DNA of 42,767 nucleotides from Xylaria sp. FL1777 (lineage: Eukaryota > Ascomycota > Sordariomycetes > Xylariales > Xylariaceae), in contig MU400789.1 of assembly GCA_022578965.1 (NCBI GenBank), positions 1 to 42,767 on the forward strand, in the 5' to 3' direction. Position 1 is the stretch's first letter; each line of letters starts with the position of its first letter. The position numbers and the translations under genes are program-made. This document shows positions 1 to 11,832 of the stretch, piece by piece. Below the pieces are notes generated by a model. It was not told where the DNA came from, ran no database searches, and saw only the letters and a program-made list of their open reading frames with translations.

Positions 1-46
1 GTCTTGTTCTATCAATCTCCCTCTGCCCTTCTCCGCCGTTCCCCGG

Positions 47-63
47 CCCCCCCCCCCCCCCCC
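47..63. repeat. C17 homopolymer inside the SDR intron
   Basis: Seventeen consecutive C, followed directly by GC-only sequence. It lies in the presumed intron of the SDR gene near the window edge. It could be a real simple repeat or an assembly problem; nothing coding is visible in it. Confidence 0.9.
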
Positions 64-188
64 GCGGCGCGGGGGCCCCGCCGCCGCCAAGGGTTAGAAG
101 ACATGCAGGGACGTGCAGGATAATTCATAAGGAAAAGGAATAAAGAGAATAACGACTTGAGAGTGAGAAAGGGAACAACATGACATAC

Positions 189-714
189 TAGGCAGCTGAG
201 CAGGGAAGAACGCGCCAGCCGTGCCGAGCTGCAGCACGACGGCCCGCGGACTAGCGCGGGACGCGACGACGCGGGCGAGGGTCGCGGCGCCTCGGACGTT
301 GACCTCGAAGCCGCGCCACCAGTCCGCCAGGTCCGTCTGCGCGACGGGCGCGAGGGTCGGCTGATAGCCCGCGCAGTTGACCACCACGTCGACGACGGCG
401 CCGAGCACATCCCTAGCACCAGCGAAGGCGGCCTCCAGGGCCGCGGCGTCCTGGATGTCCGCTACGAAAGTGGTGATTTGCGACGCGGGAAATTGCGCTT
501 TCAGATCGGACACGAGCGGCGCGAGAAGGGCTACCCGGCGGCTGACGAGCGCGAGACGCGCGCATCCTGCTTCGAGGAAGGCGCGGGCGGTGGCTTGGCC
601 GATGCCGCTTGAGGCGCCGGCGACGAGGACCGTCTTGTCTGCTGCCGAGAGGGAGGGGAGCTTGGGCGAGATGGAAGCGTAGGGCGCCGAGTGTTGGGTC
701 TTGGTGTAGTTCAT
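189..714 (-). CDS. Short-chain dehydrogenase/reductase, 5' exon only (partial)
   Basis: NAD(P)-dependent oxidoreductase of the SDR superfamily; the substrate cannot be told. The exon starts at ATG 714 and reads 175 codons plus one base to a GTATGT donor at 188. Seen: the Rossmann glycine motif GASSGIG (about residues 33-39), a VADIQD acidic turn, the NCAG motif (about 112-115), and a conserved strand ending LGTAGAFFPAQLP. The catalytic YxxxK part should follow but is not in the window: the intron (branch-like CTAAC near 94-98) runs towards the left edge and no clear acceptor is visible. The exon is clearly more GC-rich than its neighbours, especially at third codon positions. Alternatives are any classical fungal SDR, such as sphinganine-reductase-like or secondary-metabolite tailoring enzymes. 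Family assignment is firm; exact role unknown. Confidence 0.85.
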
Positions 715-1562
715 CGTGGCGGTGGGGAGAGGGTGTGTCTCTCAAAGCTATGTCGGGCTAACTGAACGTTGAGAAAAGGGGGTGAGTTGCGAGATGTCTA
801 GAGACGAGAAAGCGTGTATGATACGCAGGTCTTGAACGAGGTTGATACTGAAGAGATGAAGCCCAGTGTGGCATGTCGAAAGAACATCTTGAGAGCTGCT
901 ATCGTGTATACTTATATCTGTATTACTCGTCCCTAAACCTTCGAGGACATGACGATGTCTGAGCTTCATGGAAGAGTGTCAGCGCTGCAATTCCGCGATG
1001 CTTACAGTCTACGGGGCAAGCTACATGCTTCAAATTTACTAGTCACCATGAACCATACCTTATTTTAATAATACAAGTGTCTTCGAAAATTCTCCGAGTA
1101 TTGGGATGAGTAATTGACAAGTAGCAACAGCCCAGCACCCCTTCATCTACTTGTTGTCGTGATGCCAATGATGCTCTGCTGCTTTGTCACCAGCGCGGAT
1201 CTAATTCCGTAGTGCGGATCCAGATGAATAATACCTAACTCCAGTATCTCCTCCACCATCTCTGGCGGTTCCCTTTCCTCTATTGGCAACATTTGATTAA
1301 AAGATTAGGGATGTTTAAGACTGACGCAATCATATCCTCTATTTCATTGGCAAGAGAACTCAAGGCGGAACTTAGTTCGTATTTGTATATTGATACAGCA
1401 TGACTAAATCCTAATCACATTTCGCTCGTAAAGACAAGGTGCAAACCTAATGCCACGAAATATCGGGCTATTTCATTTTTTTCTCTCATACGCAAAACTC
1501 CTTAATCCAATGTATGCAGTAAATGCTTTCAAATTTTCCTATCCCTAATCCTTTTCCTTCGT
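715..1562. other. Intergenic: SDR promoter side and transporter 3' side
   Basis: No gene is supported. The left part is the presumed promoter and leader of the minus-strand SDR gene, the right part the 3' UTR of the minus-strand transporter. The sequence becomes AT-richer after about 1040. A short open frame at 748-969 has no recognisable features. Confidence 0.6.
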
Positions 1563-4500
1563 TCAATTCCCCACAGCCGAGATATAATTAGTCATAGCGT
1601 TCATTCGCTCTGTGGTCAATTTGAGTGACACACGAAGCAATTCCTGGGCAACGTCGTTCTCTTCGTCCTGCAGTCGGTTCCAGCTAGCTGTATCCATGAC
1701 CCAGACTACGCAGTCCTTGATGGCGCGGACGGTAGCGGTGCGAGTGGTCTCTGAAAAGAAAGGCAATTCGCCACATGTAGTGCCCTGAACAATTGGCTCT
1801 GATAAATAACCCTGCGGCGTCTCATATTCGCCGTGCAGCTCGCCTCTCTCTAACAAGTAGAAGCCGTTAGCCTTTTCGCCACGTTTATATAGAACTGTCC
1901 CAGCCGGAAACTCCTTTCGGCTGAAGTACGGCTTAGCCCGGAACCAGAAGTCCTCGTTCTTGTCGCTGACATTATGGAAGACTTGAAGCATAAGTCTAAG
2001 TGGTTCGCTTATGCTTTGCCATCTGGTTGTCCGTCGTATTTCTTGCTGTGTTAGAACATTTCTTGCTGCCTCATACAAATGATGTCTCCTTGGCGACTGC
2101 GACAGGAGGTCGAACGCTTGGGCGACGGAGCTGTTATTCGGGACGTCAAGATTTTTGGAAGGTGAAGGTCGAGTGACCCTTAAGGCCTCTTGGTTAGCGT
2201 AGAAAGTCTTGAGCTGTTCGTTTTCACTGCTTTCTAGGGCTGAGTTCAAGTCCGGCATAAACTTGACGTCGATGTCATCGGATCCAAGGCCGACTGCCCT
2301 CAAATCCAAGCCCACACTGCTCTCAGCGTCCTTGCCACTGATGAGCAAATTGACCCCTTTCCCGTGTAACAACCGACTAATTGTCTTGAATCCTTCAGCG
2401 GCTGAAAAATCGATACCAGTAACATGTCTCAGATCGAGTATCATGTACCTGATAGGACGCCGTCTGAATGCGTCATCGGAAATAAGCTCGCGAATCTTCT
2501 CTTCTACGCCAACAATAGTACCAAAAAATAGAAAGCCAGACAATTTGATGACATAGGTCTGTGTTCCAACTTTCTGTAGATAATGATGTTGCGAGGGGTT
2601 GCGTCGGACCATCGACCCGACTTGCTCACCAGTATAAGTCGCTCGAATCGCAGATACCTGGGATGCATGGAAGATGGCGGAAACAAAGGCCAGTATTAAG
2701 CCAACAAATATGCCGACCACGAAGTCGTAAATTCCCATCGTTAGCACGATGACTACTATCTGCATATGAAGTCAGTAACGGCTTCGAAGAGTTGTGCTAC
2801 CAGTGAACTTACTGTTAGATACTCGACCAATTTCAACTTTCGCCGTGGAGTTACCAAAGCATCCAACAGCAACTCAAAACCGAGAACAAATATCAATGTT
2901 CCCACCATCATGACAGGAATGAAGCCAATCGTTGCTGGTCCAATGGTCATCACCACAAAAGTTAGCGCGGCCAGAAGGAATCCAGCAAGCCGGCTATCAC
3001 CCCCTGACCTAATGAAGAATATAGTGTTCGCGAATACTAGGTAGTTTTGAATGCTACCAGCAAGTCCAGAGATGAAATTTGAAACGCCGTGAAGCTTAAG
3101 CTCATGGTCCAGTTTCAGGTTGTCTTCGCCCGTGTTCTGCGCTAGAGCGGGAACGTTGATGGGAACATGCAACAGACTGAAGAACGTCAGAGCAAACATG
3201 GCTCCCACAGTGTCCATAATGGCTCCCCAGTGAACCAGTTCAAATTCTACACATTTTTTTAGTATAAGATTCAGGAGAAGTGATATTGTTGGCCATACTG
3301 TAGAGTGTCCAGAAGTACCACCACGGCTGTTCAGCCTCAGGCGCTTCAAATATCCAGCCTGTTTTTCTCAGGCGTTCAGGGCTCAGGCTATCCAATGATA
3401 GTACAACGAAATAGAAGATAAAAGGAATGCAGAGGATATAAGCTGGTAGCAAGTAACGAGATGAGATTTTTCGCTGTAAACCAAAGAGAATAACGGCGAG
3501 AGCAAGGGGGATCAACCAAAGCGGAAGTGTATCTGCTCTGAATAGTCGCTGGGCTGTTTCCAGGTCGTAATGAAATTCACCCAATCGAGCCGACACTTCG
3601 AATCCAGTGGCGATAAGAAACCAGCCCACTCCACCAATACAGCCAATCACTGTGGCACTTGAAGTCAGTTATTGCCATTTTCGGCCGTTTCTGAGGCGCC
3701 CGAGCACTACTTACGAATGTGACGAGGGATAAAGCCAATTATATATCCCAACCTGAATCGCCCGACTAGATAGAAAACAGTCCCTGTCAACATAGAACTG
3801 ATTGCGAAAGACGTAATTGTAGTCGCAATCACAGCATCTGGGTTGTCTTCACCGACGATAGCAGTTATCGTAGCTGCCATGTTGTGGAAGAAAGGAACCA
3901 CTTCAATCTAAGCATAGTCAGTATAGTATCAAATCAGATAGGTATCTGAGGGTGCCTACAAGTTCCGATCCAACCCCACCTTTGAACGTACTGGCTAGGG
4001 AAAATGTCAATTGGGAAATAATGGTGCTGACGTAGAAAATTGAGATGCCAGCGGGACCTAGGCTTGCGAAAACGGGATTGCCTAGTGGAAACAAAATCAT
4101 GCCTTGTACATCATTAGCGGAATAATTAGTTGAAGCGACTGAGGCGGTAACTTGCCATACGAAAGAGCATCTAGAATGTTGAGGAGCAATCCTACTATCA
4201 CGGCTGGCAGACAATGCATAGGACCCACGACAGCTTTCTCCCAAGCAGTCTTCTTATCCCACGCTCTGGGGTTCATGAAAGCGCCAAAACCACGTATCTT
4301 CTTCCCAGCCTCTTCTCGTATTGATGACCATGTGTATCTCGCCTCAACTTGGGGCTTCTGACTTTCGATATCCTCTAAGTCATCTGGAGATCGAGGCCTA
4401 TGCAACTTATGACCTAATAAGGGCGTTGTTTCAAATGTACTCTCGTTCCTGGCTTGGCTTGGCTCGGTTGGGTCTGCGTGTAAGGACATTGCACTCAAGG

Positions 4501-5146
4501 AACGAGGAGTCCGTGACCTATCATCGTACGGGCTGCCGTCTATAGAAACGGGAGGCGGTAAAGCTTCAGGGGGAGATCGTCGAAGCATACTGGTCAACAT
4601 AGAAGGGCCAACATCTTCTGCAATATCTAGCTCATTGTCGGGTGAAGCCGGCTCTGAAACCTCCTCTATTGTGTCGGTACCGCTATGTTGGGGGTCATCG
4701 TATACTGGGTGTTCACAGCTGAGCTGTGACGATGCAGATGGTCGCTGAGCAAGGAAGGAAGCGCTTCGCTTGTCTTGCTTATCTGCCAGGATATAGCCTG
4801 CTAGCTCTGCAGTATCTTCGCGAACACTCCGAGCAAATCCAGCACTATCAATGGGAGCTAACCAGGCACGTTAGAAGGAATGAAAGCAGAGCATGCGGAA
4901 GACTAGGAACGCACAGAGATGGTCTTGCACAGAGCCGGGTATAAAAGACCTCGTTGGCTCTCGATGGTTGGGGGAACCGAATGAAGACGAGAACTGTCTT
5001 GAATCGGCTGGCCCCGGTACGGTGCGCATTTGGTGATGGGCTGGGCCGCTAGCATGAGCAGAATGAGCAGACTCTCCATCATCAGCTCGCGAATTCACAG
5101 AGGGAGACCTTCGAGCCCAGGAAAAGCCAAATGACGGAGCAGACAT
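1563..5146 (-). CDS. SulP-family transporter with STAS and cyclic-nucleotide-binding domains (Vsb1-like)
   Basis: Multi-pass transporter of the SLC26/SulP fold, most like yeast Vsb1 (YGR125W), a vacuolar-membrane protein linked to basic amino-acid storage; true sulfate transport is not implied. Exons: 5146-4915, 4857-4156, 4102-3960, 3907-3715, 3649-3299, 3246-2813, 2759-1563, giving 1083 residues. About 270 N-terminal residues are Ser/Pro/acidic and disordered; the membrane core follows, with the motif [14 protein letters not shown] across the exon 2/3 junction, [15 protein letters not shown] across exon 3/4, and [21 protein letters not shown] domain lies at about 743-870 ([17 protein letters not shown]) and a cNMP-binding fold at about 970-1065 ([17 protein letters not shown], the phosphate-cassette region). 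Introns are 52-65 bp; intron 2 appears to be GC-AG. The frame closes exactly. Start chosen as the first in-frame ATG of exon 1. Confidence 0.9.
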
Positions 5147-7894
5147 GGTCGTGGCTAGACACTGGGGTGGCTATGGGAAGATGATCTACATAGACTGGGA
5201 GCAACTGTGCGCACCTGAGAGTGAGCAAAAGTAGACACTGTGAAGTCGAATAAGAATCCGAAGAGGTAGGTAAAAGCTATTTACAGGAACAGAGGCATCG
5301 AAGAAATACGGTGGGGACCTGGCAGGAATGCAGAGTTAAATGTTGTTATGGACATGCGTAGTGAAGCATATCAGGACTCGAGCTAATATCCAGGTGCCTG
5401 AGCCATGGCGACACCATTGAAGCCAGACGCGAGGTACCAAAAGCTTAAGGTGAGAAATGCGAAGAGTATAACTATATATAGTAGGGGGAAAGGAAGTGAG
5501 GAAGACGGAAGATGGAAGATGGGATGGATCGGATCACGATGACAAGCTACCTATACTACCGGTATATCATGGAGCTAGAATAAAATACACAGACTTAGGT
5601 TAGTCGGTAGGTACTCCGAATTACCTGGTACCTATTACGTACCTAATCTAGGTAGATAGCTGCATGCATGTGGTCTTGCAGGCCTTGTAGACAAGGGGGC
5701 AAACCGAGGACGATAAAATTTTGAGACAGCCCCGCGCTATCGACACTAATTGTTAGTCTCAACGCACATGGGCAGGGATTCCCTACCCTGGGTACTTATG
5801 TGGTTAGTCTACCCTATACAAGTACGCAGTAGATATATTTTACAACTTGCGTCACTGGCATCTAGAAGAGCAGAGAAAAATAAGAAAAATTAGTAATGAC
5901 TTTAGGATATCTGCTAGATAGTTAGAAAGAGCTCTAATTTTATAATTACCTGCATATGTCGAGCCTGCCTGGGTAGATGCTTAGTGTCTAGTCCAAAGGG
6001 TTATCTTATCTCACTTATCTGTGGCCTACCTAAATTCTCTAGTCTATTGCATTAGCTCTCTGGCTCTTGATTCCTTCCGAAAGAATGATGCAGCACTTAT
6101 ATGTACAAGGTAGAATGTCTTAATAGACTCTGTGTTGCCCGTCAGAAATGCCGTCAACTCTCGTCAGTATTTTCTTTCTCGCGTGCTTCGACGATTGGGC
6201 CGGTCTAGCCAGTGTTACCGGCATATTCGTCACAAGCCATCCGGATCGCTCATCGGGACATGCTCTATCTTCCCGTTGTGCAGGAATCTGTCCTCGTAAG
6301 GGTGGCGACTTATACGGTCCATAGGAAATCGTGACGTGACGTGGAATTCATCCGTCTGTGACTCTCTACGTTGTCTTGCCATACACACCTTGAAATGCTA
6401 CGACATCGCACGACCCTTTTCTCAGCAATGCTCGTCCAGAAGCGAGGGAGGCCGATGGTTTCTCCCCGCCCGTGCAACTGCCACGGTCTGATGTATCATA
6501 GGACATGAGGTGAGGTCACGAAGTTGGAGTCCCATTGGCGAATTCGATGTAAGCGGCTGCAGCTGCTACGCTACCGCCCCAACCCCTGTCCAATGTCCAG
6601 CTTGCGGCTCCAGCAGACGTTGGATGCAATTTCTCCAAATGTTTTTGCACGTGTGGCCCGGATGATTCTTCCCACAGCTAGTCGAATCGGGTTTAAGTGG
6701 AGGGGAGGTCTTCCTAGCCACTTACCATTGCAGGACCTACATACTGCGTACTAGATATAGCCCCTCTGCTTTACGGTAGACGGTACATGCCCGGCGACGT
6801 ACCGGTAGAGTGTTACTAGGTAGACATTGAATGGACCGAGCAGTGTAGTAGACGAGCTCGGAGGTTGCTGATATTGCATATAGCCCCTTTACAGTATTCG
6901 CATAAATTTCGCATTGTATGGTTCGTATTACACCATGTATTGCGAGTTCGCATTTAAGAGGCATGGTATGTACGGTACCGCATTGCTGAAGGGACCCTCG
7001 GTTCTGTCTTGGTGTCACCGGTTGTCGATTTGGGTATGGCTGAATGCGGCAACATTGCATCGTGTTACGTACTACGAATCTCTGGCATTCGCTATTCCCC
7101 CAACACCGGTAATTGGAGCGGGACGGGCCTCGGGTAAGAGTCCCTATTGGCCTTCGTCCATCTCATGAATATGGAACGAGCTGCATGCAACATAAAGAAA
7201 AACAAACGGCGTCAGGTGTGAAGGTGATCTTTTCTAAGCCCCCAATCAAAGTCCATCCGGGGGTGCACGTCCCACGCAAGGTTATAATCCTATGGCAGGC
7301 AGTTCAATCTCTACAGCTTGTAGCACCATGCAGCTGGAAAAATGTAGGCGAATCCTGCTTGACCTTTGTCTTAATACAGGAACCACGGGGATGTTTGAGG
7401 GGAAATATCAGCGGAGAATTGGAGGAGTGGAAGGATATCGGCATGAAAATAGAGCCAACTGTATCGATACCTGAGAGGTTCTCTTGTTCTCAGGGTAACA
7501 CCCCGAGAAACCCGGCCAATCCTTCTGCAAGGCGAGGTCTCGTGGCGACCAAAGCACTGACCCAGGCATGATCGGTAGCTAACCAGTACGCCTCGTCACG
7601 AGCCAACATTCTAGTCGCGCAGCTGAAAGTGCCTCAACATCCGGTGCTGGCTGCGATAGGCAGGAAACTCCCACCCCGACAAAGCAAATTGTAAAATATC
7701 AAACTATAGCTTAGTAGTGGCTATTGTTGTACAATCAATCGAAGATCTTCTCACACTCGGTGGTCTTTTGGCTGGTTTGGATACTTCTGCTCTTCAATCG
7801 ACCTACTTCGAACTATGCGTTGGAACAACCTGGTGTCGAGCGTGGCCAATTGAAGATAAACAAGGTAGTTGACCTTTCTTCAGCTTTCGTAATC
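5147..7894. other. Intergenic, 2.7 kb, no gene seen
   Basis: This lies upstream of the transporter and downstream of PSF1. The stretch near 5590-5670 is rich in TACCTA/TAGGTA words. Open frames at 6524-6754, 6914-7168 and 7113-7571 are unlike any family I know, lack coding-like composition, and the largest begins at TTG. Nothing further is supported. Confidence 0.6.
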
Positions 7895-8666
7895 TTAGCT
7901 GAGTTTCTGCAGATAGCCTTGTGCGATTAAACGTTCGACGTCCCCTTGCCGAACATAGAATTGACTATTCTTTGTTAAGGTGATGGCTCTTCGACGAAGT
8001 GTAAGTATCTATTCAGCAGGGGAGAGATACTCTTCATTTGCTCACCCATACTCTGTCTGGACCTCCCCGGCATCTTTCAAAACTCGTACATCGATAAACA
8101 AGTCTCGTGGTGGTTCGAGGCTCCCAGTCAGATCGATGTCAGTCCACTGTCCTTTGTAGGCGGCGAGAAGATCGCTATATTGCCGCACATAGTCTTCCTC
8201 TTGCGGGCTCAGATTACTCATACCACCGTCGCCGTTCGCCATGTTGGACGCGCTGCTGGCGTCACCCGAGCCGTCCCTAGCTTGCTGGCCGGCCAAGTCA
8301 ACGACGTCGTAACCTTTCCATACCAGTTCCTCAAGCCTGTCTGTTCGCGTGTGATGATAGGCGAGTAGGCACCTTTTGTTTCTTCGCATCGATAGGTGGT
8401 TCACTAGCAAGGTGCAGGCGACGGCTTGGTCGTCAGCGGGATGGAAAGAACCCTGGAAAGGCTCCAAGAGAGCGCTGACATCTTTGTCCAGGTCGCGTAC
8501 TTCCCGAGTGACGGCGCGGACTAGTTCGGTTTGATACGGCGGCAAATGAGCCAGATTCTGGGTGCGTTTGGCTTGTTGGACCTATTGTATTTATTAGGCC
8601 AAGTTGAGTCGCTGACCTCGCATGCTTCAGGCTACTCACGAGCTTGTTTCCAAGATCGCCATACAT
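7895..8666 (-). CDS. PSF1: GINS complex subunit Psf1
   Basis: Subunit of the GINS tetramer (Sld5-Psf1-Psf2-Psf3), part of the CMG replicative helicase with Cdc45 and Mcm2-7; nuclear, needed for origin firing and fork progress. Exons: 8666-8640 (only 27 bp), 8581-8046, 7988-7895, coding 218 residues, the usual size. Seen: N-terminus MYGDLGNKLVQQAKRTQNL across the first splice; the very conserved helical A-domain (ELVRAVTREVRDLD, NHLSMRRNKRCLLAYH); a short variable loop (about residues 115-140); then SPQEEDYVRQYSDLLAAYKG and the C-terminal B-domain (TKNSQFYVRQGDVERLIAQG). The last exon is recovered only by splicing at a GTGAGC donor (8045) to the acceptor at 7990/7989, which restores EYGAITLTKNSQ. 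Introns are 58 and 57 bp. It faces ADE17 across a 692 bp divergent promoter. Confidence 0.96.
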
Positions 8667-9358
8667 AGCTATAGGAGGAATCAGGAGAGTTCCTAGATAT
8701 GCGTCTGCATGTTTCAAGAAAAAAGACCATTCCTTGAAGAAGGTAATAGTGAATCAGAAGTGTTGCACGATAGTCGTTATGCTGCAACGCGCTTCGCAGA
8801 GGGGCCAAAATTCGACCCAAAATACCTACCTAGGTAAGTAGGTACGCATAGTAATGTGCATTCGATGATTTTTTACACTGTGTTTACAGCTTTAAACCCA
8901 TATCATTCGTCGTGCAACGTGTGCTAGACAGGAAATTGACCAATCAACAATATTTTGGAGATATGGTAGGTACCTATTGTAGGTGGGGTTAAACCAGGGC
9001 TGAGAAAACACCTCGATTCCGGCAACGGCGCTGCGGGGTCTTTGAATTAATGTTTTGCAGATAGCTCGGAAGCACCTGAATTCTTGGTGGGGTTGAACTG
9101 GCTGAACCCGTTGAACCCCGCGATGAAATTTTGTCAAGTATTCTCGTCCAGCTGAGCTCGCTATACTTATTACAAGGTACGAAGTTTGCTACAAGTCATC
9201 TCAGCTTGCTACTATCCATTTCCAACGTACGGTCCTTTACAGTAAAAAAATTAGTACATCCTAGGCATGCTGTGCTGACGTTGATTGCTTCTCTCTAGCC
9301 CCGTCGACTTACAACTCACGATTCAGTCGCAAATCGCTAGCATCCCTCTACGTTGACC
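8667..9358. promoter_or_regulatory. Divergent promoter between PSF1 (-) and ADE17 (+)
   Basis: The 692 bp between the two start codons must hold both promoters. Seen: a CCAAT pentamer at 8940-8944, TACCTA/TAGGTA words at 8823-8845 and 8965-8985, and a pyrimidine-rich stretch just before the ADE17 ATG. No ACGCGT cell-cycle box and no TGACTC Gcn4/Bas1 site were found by eye. Assignment rests on position only. Confidence 0.6.
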
Positions 9359-11258
9359 ATGTCTCAGAGGATCGCCATCCTCTCTGTCTATGACAAGACC
9401 GGACTCCTAGATCTGGCCAAAGGCCTGGTCCAGCAGAATGTCCGAATTCTAGCTTCTGGAGGTACCGCTCGGATGATCCGTGAATCTGGGTTTCCTGTTG
9501 AGTAGGTAGCCGTACTATTGTTATTAGCCTTGCGCATCGCTCTAATCATTCAAAGGGATATCTCTGCTATCACAAAAGCCCCTGAGATGCTCTCGGGGAG
9601 AGTCAAGACACTCCATCCAGCTGTCCACGCCGGAATCCTCGCTCGCAACCTCGAATCTGACGAGAAGGACCTCGCAGAACAAAGCATTGACAAGGTCGAC
9701 TATGTCATCTGCAACCTATACCCTTTCAAGGACACTATCGCAAAGCCTAACGTAACAGTTCCTGAGGCTGTCGAGGAGATCGATATCGGCGGTGTTACCC
9801 TTATCCGAGCCGCTGCGAAGAACCACGCCCGCGTTACTATTCTTAGTGACCCCAAGGACTATCCCGCGTTCCTGAAAGAACTAGAGCAGGGCGAGATCAA
9901 AGAAGCCAGCCGTAATACGTATGCTTTGAAGGCTTTTGAACACACAGCCGATTACGATACCCATATATCAGCCTTTTTCCGCTCGCGCTATGCCGATGGC
10001 AAGCAATACATGGCCCTCCGATATGGCGCCAACCCTCACCAAAAACCCGCTGCTGCGTATACCTCGTTTACGGATCTTCCTTTCAAAGTCCTAGGGGGAT
10101 CACCCGGCTATATCAACCTACTAGATGCTCTAAACAGTTGGGCTCTGGTTAAAGAACTGAAAAATGCATTGGGAAAGCCCGCTGCCGCAAGTTTCAAGCA
10201 CGTATCACCTGCAGGTGCGGCAATTGGCGTGCCTCTGAGTGCAGACGAGCGCAAGGTATATTTCGTTGATGATATCCAGGGCATTGAGACTTCTGGTCTT
10301 GCCCAAGCGTATGCTCGTGCCAGAGGCGCCGATCGCATGAGCAGCTTCGGAGACGTTATTGCTCTAAGTGACGTAGTCGACGTTCCCACCGCGAGCATCA
10401 TCTCCAAGGAGGTCTCGGACGGTGTTGTCGCGCCTGGTTATGAGGATGCCGCCCTCGCAATCCTGAAGAAGAAAAAGGGGGGTAAATACCTCGTCCTTCA
10501 GATGGACCCCGAGTATCAGCCCGACACTATAGAGACGAGAACTGTTTACGGCGTCACCCTCTCCCAACACCGTAACGACGTCGAGATCTCACCTGGTTCA
10601 TTTAAACAAACTGTGACACCAAAGGACTTCGTTATCCCCGAGTCAGCTGCTAGAGACTTGACTGTTGCTACAATCGCTTTGAAATACACGCAAAGTAACT
10701 CTGTCTGTTATGCCAAGGACGGGCAAGTCATCGGATTGGGTGCTGGGCAGCAGTCTCGTATCCATTGCACTCGTCTTGCTGGTGATAAGGCTGACAATTG
10801 GTGGCTCCGCTTCCACCCACGGGTCCTCGGCATCAAATGGAAGAAGGGAACCAAGCGCCCGGACAAGAGCAACGCGATTGATCTACTAGTCAGTGGCGAG
10901 CTACCTAAGTCGGGCCCCGAACGTGAGGGATTCGAGGCCGTCTTTGAAGAGGTACCGGCGGCTTTCTCCGAGGAAGAGCGTAATGACTGGCTTAGCAAGC
11001 TCGGCGACGTCGCCGTATCGAGCGACGCTTTCGTAAGTTATCATCTCCCCATTTTCACAACACGCCGTCTGTTCATCCTGCTAATATCCACGTGCTAACC
11101 AGTTCCCCTTCATCGACAATATCTACCGCGCACATCGCTCAGGCGCCAAGTACATCGCGGCACCCGGTGGTAGTCAGAACGACTCCGCCGTCCACGAGAC
11201 CGCCGAAAAGCTCGGTATTGTCTTCGTAGAGCAGAACATTCGCCTTTTCCACCACTAA
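9359..11258 (+). CDS. ADE17: Bifunctional AICAR transformylase / IMP cyclohydrolase
   Basis: Catalyses the last two steps of de novo purine synthesis: AICAR plus 10-formyl-THF to FAICAR, then ring closure to IMP; cytosolic. Exons: 9359-9501, 9556-11032, 11103-11258, giving 591 residues, like yeast Ade16/Ade17. The N-terminal MGS-like cyclohydrolase domain shows [31 protein letters not shown] and [16 protein letters not shown]. The transformylase domain shows [12 protein letters not shown] and the catalytic Lys-His pair in [13 protein letters not shown] (about residues 262-263), then [25 protein letters not shown] and the terminal [19 protein letters not shown]. Intron 1 (54 bp) interrupts the codon for Glu before [11 protein letters not shown]; intron 2 is 70 bp with a CTAAC branch point. 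Ascomycetes usually have one copy, so ADE16 and ADE17 are equivalent names here. Confidence 0.97.
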
Positions 11259-11832
11259 ACCCGCTTTAGGTGGTATGCACTATGTTCTGAATGGAGCCGT
11301 GGGAAGCAAGAGTAGACAAAAACAAGTTCGCGTGAACAAAATGCCCAGGTGGCCGGGACCAGAGGTGACGTGATGATTTATAAAAAAGGAAAGGGTTTGA
11401 GATAGGACGATATGATTTGAGAAATCCCAATTTCTGTATAGTATAGTACCAATGAGGACTGCTTATTCGAGGATCGAGTTTAAATAATCACCCTCGACAA
11501 GCAACGTCGAAGTATCATCTTCGCAGCACGGTTTGATATACAACCTATCATAGTTGGTGGCATAAGCGGGACAAAGTATGTAGCACGCTTTGAGAAGTCA
11601 TCGTCATTACTGGAAATTTGGTATTCGTGGTGACACCCTGGCATTACTTTCGTGGCCCTTTACCTCTACGTAATGCTCATTTTTGGGGAAGATTATTGCC
11701 CTAATTTTATCACCACCGCCCAAGCCTCATCGCGTTCATCAAACATTATTGCCCGTAGCTTTAATGTCGTTGTCTCATGTAAATACGTCAATGCGGCTTT
11801 CTTGGTTGCCTTTTTTTTTGGTTTTCTTTACT
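11259..11832. other. Intergenic between convergent ADE17 and EFB1
   Basis: This holds the two facing 3' UTRs. An open frame at 11652-11993 on the + strand overlaps the last exons of EFB1 in antisense and is treated as chance. No strong terminator-like hairpin was seen. Confidence 0.6.

Noticed and set aside
7113..7571. 152-codon open frame in the transporter-PSF1 gap
   Set aside because: It begins at TTG, has no domain-like pattern and no splice partners; a chance opening.
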